Assembly: GCF_034044715.1 (NCBI RefSeq) | Contig: NZ_JAXCLW010000003.1 | Span: 186,001-250,000, forward strand | Origin: Dongia_B soli | GTDB lineage: Bacteria > Pseudomonadota > Alphaproteobacteria > Dongiales > Dongiaceae | Length of the DNA stretch: 64,000 nucleotides | Reading direction: 5' to 3' | Shown here: positions 53,359 through 61,932 of the stretch, one piece after another | Position numbering within the stretch: position 1 is the first letter of the stretch | Layout of the letters: each line of letters begins with the position of its first letter | Notes under the pieces: generated by a model | Databases searched by the model: none | Told to the model about the DNA's origin: nothing | Seen by the model: only the letters and a program-made list of their open reading frames with translations | Translations under genes and position numbers: made by a program

Positions 53359-54555
53359 ATGCAGTGGTTGATAAACGGTCAGTATCTGGATGTCGAAGCC
53401 GGCGCCTTTCGCCGCGGCAATATCACCGTGGATGGCGGTAAGATCGTCAAGCTCGGTGCTAATGGTGCGCCTGCCAAAGGCGATCAAGTCATCGACCTCA
53501 AGGGAGCTTGGCTGGTTCCCGGCCTGATCGACTGCCATGTCCATCTGACCCTGCCGACCGATAACTGCGATTACGGCAATCGCACCGATGCCGAAGTCAC
53601 GCTCTATGCCGCGAAGGCCGTCGAGCGTACGCTGTTGTGCGGCATCACCACGGTGCGCGATGTCGGGGGCTGGAATTATGTCGAGATGGCTATTCGCGCT
53701 GCTGTCGAGCGCGGCGACTATATCGGCCCGCGCATGGTCCTGGCTGGACGCATTCTTTCCATCACGACCTCAGGGATGGATCTCTATCCCGGCATGTATG
53801 AGATTGCCGACGGGCCGGATGCGGTTCGTGCCGCAGCCCGCAAGCAGCTTGCCCATGGCGCCGATCTGATCAAGGTCATGGCAACCGGTGCTGTGCTGTC
53901 ACCGGAAAGCGAAGATCCGCGCTCGATCCAATATTCGCTGGAAGAGCTGAAGGCGGCCGTCGAGATCGGCGAAGACAACTTCAAGCATGTCGCCGCTCAT
54001 GCCCATGCCTGCCGTGGCATTTCGAACGCCGTCGCCGCCGGCTGCAGCAGCATCGAACACGGCACCTATGCCGATGAAGCGGCGTTGCGCGAAATGGCTG
54101 CCAAAGGCGTCTTCCTGGTGCCGACGCAATGCACCCTCGATGGCATGCTGAATGACAAGGCCGCTATGGCGACAATGCCCCCGCATCAGGTCGATCGCAT
54201 GATCGAAAGCAGCAAGATCTCCGCCGAGATGATCCGGCGGGCCTATGAACTGGGCGTGCCCATCGCCATGGGAACCGATGCCGGCACGCCCGGTAATCAT
54301 CATGGCGACAATTGGCAGGAACTGATCGTCATGGTGCGGGATGGCGGCTTGACGCCCATCGACAGCATCCGCGCCGCCACGGTCAACGCCGCCAAGCTGA
54401 TCCGCCGCGGCGATAAGCTGGGCCAGATCAAGGAAGGCTATTTCGCCGATATCGTTGCTTATGCCCGCAACCCGCTGGATGATATCAAGGCCGTATCCGA
54501 AGTCGGCTTCGTGATGAAGAATGGCGAGGTCTATAAGAACAACTTCGCCGGATAG
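53359..54555 (+). CDS. Amidohydrolase family protein
   Basis: A 398-residue metal-dependent hydrolase. The HxH motif is in LIDCHVHL (near residue 59), a potential metal-bridging Lys is in ADLIKVMATGAVLS, further His are in VAAHAHACRG and SIEHGTYADE, and the Asp in MGTDAGTPGNHHGDN. The layout matches imidazolonepropionase/prolidase-like amidohydrolases. It would cleave an amide or cyclic C-N bond in the pathway. It follows the FAD subunit after 14 bases and precedes the kinase by 7. Confidence 0.9.
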   Translation: MQWLINGQYLDVEAGAFRRGNITVDGGKIVKLGANGAPAKGDQVIDLKGAWLVPGLIDCHVHLTLPTDNCDYGNRTDAEVTLYAAKAVERTLLCGITTVRDVGGWNYVEMAIRAAVERGDYIGPRMVLAGRILSITTSGMDLYPGMYEIADGPDAVRAAARKQLAHGADLIKVMATGAVLSPESEDPRSIQYSLEELKAAVEIGEDNFKHVAAHAHACRGISNAVAAGCSSIEHGTYADEAALREMAAKGVFLVPTQCTLDGMLNDKAAMATMPPHQVDRMIESSKISAEMIRRAYELGVPIAMGTDAGTPGNHHGDNWQELIVMVRDGGLTPIDSIRAATVNAAKLIRRGDKLGQIKEGYFADIVAYARNPLDDIKAVSEVGFVMKNGEVYKNNFAG

Positions 54556-54562
54556 GGGATCA

Positions 54563-55996
54563 ATGGGGGAAAGATCCGTCATCGCCATCGACCAGGGCAC
54601 GACCGGTACCAAGGTTCATCGTCTTGGCTTCGACGGCAAGTTCGAGACGCTGGGCGGTTTCGAACATCGGCAGATCTTCCCCCGCTCCGCCTGGGTCGAA
54701 CACGATCCGAATGAATTGGTTGACCATCTCACCCGCTGCCTCGCGCTTGGAAAAGACGCTGGCGCCATCGGCCTCGATAATCAGGGCGAGACCGTCATTG
54801 CCTGGGACGGCAAGACCAAGCAGCCGATTTACAATGCCATCGTCTGGCAGGACGCTCGCACCGAAGACGAGATCCAACGACTGAAAGCAACTGGCGCCGA
54901 AACGGAAACGCTGCAGCGGGCCGGCCTGCCGCTCGATCCCTATTTCTCCGCCAGCAAGTTGAAATGGCTACTGGACAATGCGCCTGAAGCGCAGGACTTG
55001 CGCCGCCAGGGACGCTTGCGTCTGGGCACCAGCGATAGCTTCTTTCTCGACCGGCTGACAGATCGCTTCATCACCGATGTCACCACCGCATCGCGAACTA
55101 GCTTGATGAATCTGGAAACGCTGGAATGGGATCCGATCTTGTGCGATCTCTTCGGCGTGCCGATGGACTGCCTGCCGGAGATCGGACCGACGGCCGGTGA
55201 ACTCGGCGAGATGAATGGCATACCGCTCACCGCCAATGTCGTCGATCAGCAGGCGGCGCTTTTCGGACACGGTTGCCGCGAGCGTGGCGATGCCAAGATC
55301 ACCTTCGGCACCGGCGCCTTTGCCCTGACCATCGCCGGCGATAAGCCCTTGCGCGACGCTGCGAGCGGCCTGCTGCCGACCGTCGCGTGGCAAATAGCGG
55401 ATGAGCCCTGCACCTATGCACTGGATGGCGGCGTTTACAATGCCGCCTCGGCGGTCAACTGGGCGCGCGGCCTGGGGCTTTTCGCGGATTATACCGAGAT
55501 CGACAGCTTCGCTACCGAAGCCGCCATCGCCCGGGACATCGTCTTCGTTCCGGCTCTGTCAGGTCTTGGCTGTCCCTATTGGGATCGGAGTGCTGCCGGG
55601 ATGTGGCTTGGCCTCGGTCTCGATACGAACAAATCGGATCTGATGCAGGCCGTGTTGGAAGGGATCGCGCTGCGTGCCAGCGAAGTCATGCGCGCCATGT
55701 CGGCATTGACGCCGCCCGGCGATCAATTGTCGATCGATGGCGGCGTCGTGCGGAACGGTTATTTCTGCCGCTTCCTCGCTGCGGCGCTTGCTCGGCGTTT
55801 GACGATCCCCTCCTCCGCCGAATTGACCGGCCTCGGCGCGGCGCAACTGGCGATGATCGGCGCCGGTCTCGCCACGATGGAGACACTGCCGCCCGCACCG
55901 CCACCGGGCCAGGTGATCGAACCGGGCCAACCGCTGGCAGCGGAACTGCATAGCCGCTTCGGTGAGGCCGTTAAACGGTGCCGCGCCTGGCGTTGA
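54563..55996 (+). CDS. FGGY-family carbohydrate kinase, glycerol-kinase-like
   Basis: A 477-residue kinase. The N-terminal phosphate loop is AIDQGTTGTKVHRLGFDG. IGLDNQGETVIAWDGKTKQP, YNAIVWQDARTEDEIQ and DPYFSASKLKWLLDN follow the wording of glycerol kinase. The C-terminal DGGVVRNGYFCRFLAAALAR supports FGGY. It phosphorylates a polyol or similar alcohol, which could then be oxidised by the GlpA-like pair upstream. ATG 54563 follows a purine-rich stretch and is favoured over a longer frame. Its 3' end overlaps the convergent macrodomain gene by 26 bases. Confidence 0.9.
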   Translation: MGERSVIAIDQGTTGTKVHRLGFDGKFETLGGFEHRQIFPRSAWVEHDPNELVDHLTRCLALGKDAGAIGLDNQGETVIAWDGKTKQPIYNAIVWQDARTEDEIQRLKATGAETETLQRAGLPLDPYFSASKLKWLLDNAPEAQDLRRQGRLRLGTSDSFFLDRLTDRFITDVTTASRTSLMNLETLEWDPILCDLFGVPMDCLPEIGPTAGELGEMNGIPLTANVVDQQAALFGHGCRERGDAKITFGTGAFALTIAGDKPLRDAASGLLPTVAWQIADEPCTYALDGGVYNAASAVNWARGLGLFADYTEIDSFATEAAIARDIVFVPALSGLGCPYWDRSAAGMWLGLGLDTNKSDLMQAVLEGIALRASEVMRAMSALTPPGDQLSIDGGVVRNGYFCRFLAAALARRLTIPSSAELTGLGAAQLAMIGAGLATMETLPPAPPPGQVIEPGQPLAAELHSRFGEAVKRCRAWR

Positions 55997-56507
55997 CGTC
56001 GCGCTGGTAAGCGCTGAAAATCTCATCGCCGAAACAGGCAAAGATCACCTGCTCGATCGACGGATGCCGCTTCAGGCAGGCGAGCGTTTCATCGACGGCG
56101 ATCGCCACGGCCTGTTCAATCGGATAGCGATAGATCCCGCAACTGATCGCCGGAAAAGCGATGCTGCGAATATCGTAATCCGCAGCGAGCTGGAAGCTGG
56201 TGGTGTAGCAACTCCGCAAGAGCTTCGCCTCATGATGGCCGCCGCCATGCCAGACCGGCCCGACCGTATGGATGATGTATTTGGCAGGAAGCTGATAGCC
56301 CTTTGTTAGTTTGGCCTGCCCGGTCGGACAACCGCCGAGCTTGCGACATTCTTTCAGCAACTCCGGACCAGCTGCACGATGAATGGCACCATCGACACCG
56401 CCGCCACCCAGCAGCGTTTCATTCGCCGCATTGACAATGGCATCGACTTCGAGCTTCGTGATGTCGCCTTGCGAGATCTTGATCTTATCTGTCGCTGCCA
56501 TCGCCAC
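55971..56507 (-). CDS. Macrodomain protein, O-acetyl-ADP-ribose deacetylase (YmdB-like)
   Basis: A 178-residue single macrodomain. It has ITKLEVDAIVNAANETLLGG with GGGVDGAIHRAAGP, YIIHTVGPVWHGGGHHEAKL and IAFPAISCGIYRYPIEQA, all close to YmdB. Such enzymes hydrolyse O-acetyl-ADP-ribose or remove ADP-ribose from proteins. It starts 16 bases after the DgcA-like gene, so it is the last gene of that minus-strand operon. Why it is there is unclear. Confidence 0.93.
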   Translation of the reverse strand: MAMAATDKIKISQGDITKLEVDAIVNAANETLLGGGGVDGAIHRAAGPELLKECRKLGGCPTGQAKLTKGYQLPAKYIIHTVGPVWHGGGHHEAKLLRSCYTTSFQLAADYDIRSIAFPAISCGIYRYPIEQAVAIAVDETLACLKRHPSIEQVIFACFGDEIFSAYQRDVNARRGTV

Positions 56508-56523
56508 GCCTCGTTACGCTGAC

Positions 56524-58560
56524 TCAAAATTCCTTGCACAGGCGGATCGCATCATAGATCGCCGCGTGAATGCTGCGGCAGGCGACGGCATCGCCAATGC
56601 GGAAAAGCTGGAAGCTGCCCGCCGGGTTATTGACGATGGTCTGCGGCTTGCCGGCGATCAACGCATCGATATCGACCTCGCCGCCATTGCTTGAATCCGA
56701 CTGCAGGTCGAAATAGAGATCGGCCGCCGGCAAGGTACCGTTGGTGGCGATCACCTGATCCGCCGCACGCTCGCGTTCGGTATGGGTGTATTCGTTATAG
56801 ATCGTCGCCACCAATTTGTTCCCATCGCGCCGCACGCCGGTCATCCGCTCGTTCGGCGTCAGCACCGCACCGGCCGCATAGAGCGCCTTATAGAAAGCCG
56901 GATAGTTCATGCCGCCGACATCCGGACCGATCATCCTGTCCGGCGTGAGGATCTCCAGTTTCGATCCGGATTTGGCGACATATTCGGCGCAGGTTGCGGC
57001 TTCATAGCCGCCGTGATCGTCATGCAACAGCACATCCGGTGCCAGGCTGGTCTGGCCGGACAGCACATCCCAGCAGGTTGTGATCAGATCGTCGCCGGCA
57101 TCGAGATAACCGACATGGGGAATACCGCCGGTGGCGACGATCACAATATCCGGCTGTTCGGCCAACACCTCCGCTTTCTCGGCATAGACGCCGAAACGCA
57201 AATCAACGCCGAGACGCTGTACTTCAGCATAAAGCCAGTCGGTGATGCCGATGATCTCCTTGCGCCGCTGGATCTTGGCGGCGAGATTGACCTGGCCGCC
57301 CGGCCGGTCGCCCGCTTCGAACAGCACCACCTCATGACCACGCTCGGCACAGACCCGGGCCGCTTCCAGGCCCGCCGGACCCGCACCGACCACCACGACT
57401 TTCTTTTTCGGGCCAGTGGATTTCGTCAATTGCTGCGGAATGGTTTCTTCGCGGCCGGTGGCGGCATTGTGGATGCAGTAGGCCGCCCCACTGAGATAGA
57501 TGCCATCGATGCAGTGGCTGGCGCCGACGCAGGGACGGATGCGATCTTCTTCGCCGGCCTCAAGCTTCTTGACGATATAAGGATCGGCCATATGGGCGCG
57601 GGTCATGCCGATCATATCGACAAGGCCGGCGGCGATCGCATGACGCGCCGTTGCAAGTTCCGCCACACGTGCCGCCTGGAAGACCGGCAGCGTGACGATC
57701 TCTTTCACTGAATGCGCCAGTTCGAGATGCGGGCCGGCTGGCGTTCCCATGCTGGGAATGACATGGGAGAGCGCCTCGTCGGTATCGATCCGTCCCTTGA
57801 TCACATTGATGAAATCGACCAGGCCTGATTCGGCGAGGCGCCGCGCGATCTCCAAGCCTTCCCTCTTGTTGATGCCATTCTTGACATCCTCATCCACAGT
57901 CATGCGGATGCCGACGATATAGTCCTTGCCGACCTGCTCACGGATTTCGCCCAGCACCTCCATGCCAAAGCGCATGCGGTTCTCCAGGCTGCCGCCATAA
58001 TCGTCCTGCCGCAGATTGGTGCGGGGCGACCAGAAGGAATCGAAAAGATGGCCATAGGCTTCGATCTCGATGCCGTCGAGATCGCCTTCCTGGCAACGGC
58101 GCGCAGCAGCACCATAGGATTTCACCACGCGCTTGATATCGAACAGCTCCATCTCCTTGGGAAAAGCCCGATGGGTCGGCTCGCGCACCGCGGAGGCTGA
58201 AATGATCGGCAGCCAATGTTCCTTGTTCCAATTGGTGCGCCGGCCTAGATGGGTGATCTGGCACATGACGGCGCAATCATATGGATGAACGCGGCCGGCC
58301 AATTGGCGGAAATAGGGAATGATGTCGTCATTGCTGACATCGAGATTGCCGAAAGCCTGGGGCGAATCAGGTGCCACGATCGACGATCCGCCGATCATCG
58401 TCATAGCAAGCCCGCCTTTTGCCTTCTCTTCGTGATAGAGCTGGTATTTCAGCTTCGGCTTGCCCTCTTCCGAATAAGCCGGCTCATGGCTGGTGCTCAT
58501 GACGCGGTTCTTCAGCCGCAAATGTTTCAGCTGAAACGGTTGCAGCAACGGATCAGCCAT
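56524..58560 (-). CDS. NADH:flavin oxidoreductase, dimethylglycine-dehydrogenase (DgcA)-like
   Basis: A 678-residue flavoprotein. The FMN barrel starts LLQPFQLKHLRLKNRVMSTS and includes DLDGIEIEAYGHLFDSFWSP. The iron-sulfur region is PCVGASHCIDGIYLSG then AAYCIHNAATGREE: one of the four usual Cys is replaced (Ala in CVGASHC), which may be the norm for the DgcA branch. The C-terminal dinucleotide domain has VVVGAGPAGLEAARVCAERG. Family members oxidatively demethylate N-methyl amines. It is 15 bases downstream of the ornithine cyclodeaminase homologue. Confidence 0.9.
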   Translation of the reverse strand: MADPLLQPFQLKHLRLKNRVMSTSHEPAYSEEGKPKLKYQLYHEEKAKGGLAMTMIGGSSIVAPDSPQAFGNLDVSNDDIIPYFRQLAGRVHPYDCAVMCQITHLGRRTNWNKEHWLPIISASAVREPTHRAFPKEMELFDIKRVVKSYGAAARRCQEGDLDGIEIEAYGHLFDSFWSPRTNLRQDDYGGSLENRMRFGMEVLGEIREQVGKDYIVGIRMTVDEDVKNGINKREGLEIARRLAESGLVDFINVIKGRIDTDEALSHVIPSMGTPAGPHLELAHSVKEIVTLPVFQAARVAELATARHAIAAGLVDMIGMTRAHMADPYIVKKLEAGEEDRIRPCVGASHCIDGIYLSGAAYCIHNAATGREETIPQQLTKSTGPKKKVVVVGAGPAGLEAARVCAERGHEVVLFEAGDRPGGQVNLAAKIQRRKEIIGITDWLYAEVQRLGVDLRFGVYAEKAEVLAEQPDIVIVATGGIPHVGYLDAGDDLITTCWDVLSGQTSLAPDVLLHDDHGGYEAATCAEYVAKSGSKLEILTPDRMIGPDVGGMNYPAFYKALYAAGAVLTPNERMTGVRRDGNKLVATIYNEYTHTERERAADQVIATNGTLPAADLYFDLQSDSSNGGEVDIDALIAGKPQTIVNNPAGSFQLFRIGDAVACRSIHAAIYDAIRLCKEF

Positions 58561-58575
58561 CTGACACGTCTCCCA

Positions 58576-59529
58576 TCAAGCTTGTTTCGTTTTCATCGCC
58601 TGGCGGATGATGTAATCCGCGACCGCCAGATCTTCATGTCCCCCGCCACCAGATTTGAACCAGGTGACTTCATCGGCGGATAGCCGCGCCGGCTTTTCCC
58701 CGCGCGCCACCTGGCCAAGATCGATGATCGCCGTTTCCTGCAGCAATCCGGCAGCCAGCGGCTGGCAGACATCGCCGACAACCGTCAGGGTGGTCAGCCG
58801 GGCATCGACATAATGGCGGGCCGCCCGCGCAATCGCCTCGTCGTCGGCCTCGCGCATCTCCGGCAGATAGCCGCCGACAAGATCAAGATGGCTGCCGGGT
58901 TTGAGCCAGTTGCCTCGCACGACCGGTTTGGTGGAGCGGGTGGCACAGGTGACAATGTCACCGGCCCGCACCGCTGCCTCCAGGCCTTCCGCAACGATGA
59001 CCTCGACGCCCGGCAATTGGCATTGCGCCGCCACCTCTTCGGCCTTAGCGAGATTGCGGTTCCACCAGAGAATGCGCCGGATAGGCCGTATCGCGGCATG
59101 AGCGGCGGCGAGGTAAGGCGCCAAAGCACCGGCGCCGATCACCGTCAGCGTTTCGGCGTCGGGCCGCGCCAGGAAATCTGCCGCCAAAGCGGAATTGGCC
59201 GCCGTCTTCCGCAGGGTCAGTGCAGCGCCATCGAGATAAGCGAGCGGCACACCGTTGGTGCCATCGAACAGCATATAGCTGCCCAGTATCGTCTCCAATC
59301 CCTTGGCCTGGTTGCCGGGAAAGACACTGACCAGTTTTACGCCGAAGATCCGGTCATGCCACCAGGCGGGCAGTAGCAGCCAGTCATTGCTGCCGCCATC
59401 CGCACGCGGCTGACCCAGGTAGAGACGCTCAACCTGATCGACGCCCATGCGGTTCATCTCTCGCAAAGCCGCCACCAAGCCGGGATAATCGGCCAGGTCA
59501 TGCAGGGTCGCCGCATCGATAGTCAGCAT
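58576..59529 (-). CDS. Ornithine cyclodeaminase / mu-crystallin family protein
   Basis: A 317-residue NAD(P)-binding protein. Typical features are WLLLPAWWHDRIFGVKLVSV, DGTNGVPLAYLDGAALTLRK and TVIGAGALAPYLAAAHAAIR (Rossmann loop). The family includes ornithine cyclodeaminase, ketimine reductases and alanine dehydrogenases. Within betaine and proline-betaine clusters such genes act on cyclic imines or amino acids. It is the first gene of the minus-strand operon with the DgcA-like and macrodomain genes, and divergent from a third TMADH-like gene. Confidence 0.92.
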   Translation of the reverse strand: MLTIDAATLHDLADYPGLVAALREMNRMGVDQVERLYLGQPRADGGSNDWLLLPAWWHDRIFGVKLVSVFPGNQAKGLETILGSYMLFDGTNGVPLAYLDGAALTLRKTAANSALAADFLARPDAETLTVIGAGALAPYLAAAHAAIRPIRRILWWNRNLAKAEEVAAQCQLPGVEVIVAEGLEAAVRAGDIVTCATRSTKPVVRGNWLKPGSHLDLVGGYLPEMREADDEAIARAARHYVDARLTTLTVVGDVCQPLAAGLLQETAIIDLGQVARGEKPARLSADEVTWFKSGGGGHEDLAVADYIIRQAMKTKQA

Positions 59530-59716
59530 TGTCCTTCATTCCTCCCGCGGCTAGGTTTCTTTGCGCCCTGGCCTCATATCGCGTTTTGCGCATCGTGCCC
59601 TCAATAGCGGGGAGGAGCAAGAGACTGTCGGCATTGACCCACCATGCAGAATTGCCCATCATCCACGAAAAATAACGTGGCATGCGAGAGCTGCAGCAAA
59701 GGGAGTCAGGGACATC
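59530..59716. promoter_or_regulatory. Divergent promoter region with CCACG-N8-CGTGG inverted repeat
   Basis: A 187-base spacer between divergent catabolic genes. The most regular element is CCACG-AAAAATAA-CGTGG at 59663-59680 (5-bp arms), a plausible operator 37 bases before the right-hand start. No confident -35/-10 pair was placed. Confidence 0.5.
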
Positions 59717-61702
59717 ATGAAGGCCGATCATGCGAAACTGTTCCAACCGCTGACCATTCGCCATAAAACCCTGAAGAACCGCATCACCTTCGGCGCCCAT
59801 ACGGCGAATATGAGCATCGACGGCCTGCCGTCGGAACGGCATCTCGGCTATTACCGCGAACGGGCTCGCGGCGGTGCCGGCATGATTGTGGTTGAACCGG
59901 TGCCCGTGCATCAGACCGCCGTGCTCACCGGACGGCAATTTCGCGCCGGCGACGACGCCGTCATCCCGCATTTCCGCAAGATCACCGACACGGTGCATGA
60001 ATATGGCACCGTGATCATTGGCCAGATGTTTCATGTCGGTGCCCATGGGGATTGGGACAATTCCTTCGAAGCCTCCTGGTCGCCATCCGGCCTGCCCTCG
60101 ATGCATGATTCCGATGTCAGCCATGCGATGACCGAGGCGGAGATTGAAACCACCATCGATTGTTTCGTCGCCCAGGCCTTGCGCGCAAAGGCATCCGGTT
60201 TCGATGGCATCGAAATGATGGCCGCCTATAACGCCCTGATCGAACAGTTCTGGTCGCCCTATAGCAACCGCCGCGACGACAAATATGGCGGCAGCTTCGC
60301 GAACCGCATGCGGTTCAGCGAGACCTTGCTGACCCGCATGCGCAAGGCCGTGGGCGAGGATTTCATCATCGGCATGGCAATCAGCGTCGATGACAGCCAG
60401 CCGGATATCATGTCGATCGAGATGCATCAGGAGGTTGCCGCCTGGCATGACGAGCGCGGCCTTTACGATTACGTAAGCTGCGGTACCGGCGGCTATTACG
60501 ATTTCCCGCGGATCATCCCGACCTTCCTCTATGAAGACAAGCTCGGCGCGCAGTATGCCGAGAAGATCCGGCAGGTGGTGAAGCATGTGAAAGTCCAAGC
60601 GGAGAGCCATATCCGCACGCCGGACAACGCCGCCTATATCGTCTCTTCCGGGCAGGCCGATATGGTGAGCATCGTGCGTGGCCAGATCGCCGATCCCCAT
60701 TGGGCGAACAAGGCCAAGGACGACCGCGCCGAAGATATCCGCCCCTGCATCTCCTGCAACCAAATGTGCTGGGGCCGCCGCTCGCGCGATTACTGGATTT
60801 CCTGCCTGGTCAATCCGTCCTCGGGCCGCGAATTTCAATGGGAGGGCGACACCTTCAAGCCGGCCGAACAGCCGAAGAAAGTACTCGTCATCGGCGGCGG
60901 TCCCGCCGGTCTGGAAGCCGCCCGCGTCGCGGCTGAGCGCGGCCATTCGGTGACTTTGGCGGAAGCGACCGACAAGCTCGGCGGCCAGTTCCGTCTCGCC
61001 GGCATGCAACCGCGACGCCAGCAAATTCTCGACCTGATCGACTGGTACGAACGGCAATTGCAGCAACATCAGGTGCAGATCCGCTACAATAGCTTGATGG
61101 AAGCCGATGAGATCGGCGATTTCGCCGCCGACGCGGTTATCGTCGCGACTGGTTCACTGCCCAGCGCCACCGGCTTTCAGCGCGCGCTGCCGATGGTCGC
61201 GCAGATGCCGGGGATCGACCGTGGCAATGTCTGGTCGGCGGAAGATGTCATGCGGCGTGAAGCGAAGCTCGGGAAGCGCGTGATCGTCATCGACGAAGGC
61301 AGCAATTGGCGCGGCTGCGGCACCGCCTGGCATCTGGCGGAAAAGGGCCATGAGGTGATCATGGTGACGCCAGCGACCTATATCGGCCAGGAAATCCAGC
61401 GCACCTCGGCCGACTGGCCGCTCCGCAGCCGGCTGAAGAAAATGGGCGTCGTCTTCAGAACCGAAGCGGTGGTCAGCGAATGGCACGGCAATGGCGCCAC
61501 GATCACCAGCATTCTCGATAACGAAGCGGAGCGGATTGCTGCCGACAGCCTGGTCCTCGCTTTGGCGAACGAAGCCAATACCGCACTGACCGACGCCTTG
61601 CGGGCAGGCGGGATCGCCCATCAGGTCATCGGTGACAGTCTGGCACCCCGACATGCACCCGCAGCGATCCTGGAGGGTCGCCGCCTGGGATTGGCCGTAT
61701 GA
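59717..61702 (+). CDS. NADH:flavin oxidoreductase, TMADH/DgcA-like
   Basis: A 661-residue flavoprotein of the same family as those at 10725 and 56524. The barrel contains LFQPLTIRHKTLKNRITFGA and the substrate-side loop QMFHVGAHGDWDNSFEA. The [4Fe-4S] motif is complete (CISCNQMCWG ... WISCLVNPSSG), and the dinucleotide half starts VLVIGGGPAGLEAARVAAER. ATG 59717 follows GGGAGTCAGGGA and matches family N-termini; a longer frame covers the divergent promoter. It probably oxidises a methylated amine; the substrate is unknown. Confidence 0.9.
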   Translation: MKADHAKLFQPLTIRHKTLKNRITFGAHTANMSIDGLPSERHLGYYRERARGGAGMIVVEPVPVHQTAVLTGRQFRAGDDAVIPHFRKITDTVHEYGTVIIGQMFHVGAHGDWDNSFEASWSPSGLPSMHDSDVSHAMTEAEIETTIDCFVAQALRAKASGFDGIEMMAAYNALIEQFWSPYSNRRDDKYGGSFANRMRFSETLLTRMRKAVGEDFIIGMAISVDDSQPDIMSIEMHQEVAAWHDERGLYDYVSCGTGGYYDFPRIIPTFLYEDKLGAQYAEKIRQVVKHVKVQAESHIRTPDNAAYIVSSGQADMVSIVRGQIADPHWANKAKDDRAEDIRPCISCNQMCWGRRSRDYWISCLVNPSSGREFQWEGDTFKPAEQPKKVLVIGGGPAGLEAARVAAERGHSVTLAEATDKLGGQFRLAGMQPRRQQILDLIDWYERQLQQHQVQIRYNSLMEADEIGDFAADAVIVATGSLPSATGFQRALPMVAQMPGIDRGNVWSAEDVMRREAKLGKRVIVIDEGSNWRGCGTAWHLAEKGHEVIMVTPATYIGQEIQRTSADWPLRSRLKKMGVVFRTEAVVSEWHGNGATITSILDNEAERIAADSLVLALANEANTALTDALRAGGIAHQVIGDSLAPRHAPAAILEGRRLGLAV

Positions 61703-61932
61703 AGTATAAGGATTTGAACCATTCCGGCTGCGCGTATCTGCCCCTGCGGGGCTGCACGACTTCGGCCTAATGGCTTGAAATCTCGGGTCTTTCACTCTTC
61801 ATGGCGCGGTGATATGACCGGGCTGCGACCTTGGCTGCACTTGCTTTAGCGGGCAAATCCGGGTACGTCCTTCGCCGCGATAGCCGGGTTTGCTGATCAG
61901 CCCCGGTCGGCCGCTATCAGATCGGAAATGTG

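Noticed and set aside
59498..61069. A 523-residue minus-strand open frame
   Set aside because: Antisense to the third TMADH-like flavoprotein; rich in His/Gly/Asp as expected from reversed GC-rich codons, with no domain.
61703..61932. A possible tRNA (GGATTTGAACC is like a T-arm)
   Set aside because: No acceptor stem, D-arm or anticodon arm can be drawn around it. The same applies to the GGATTTGAATCC at 63403-63414.
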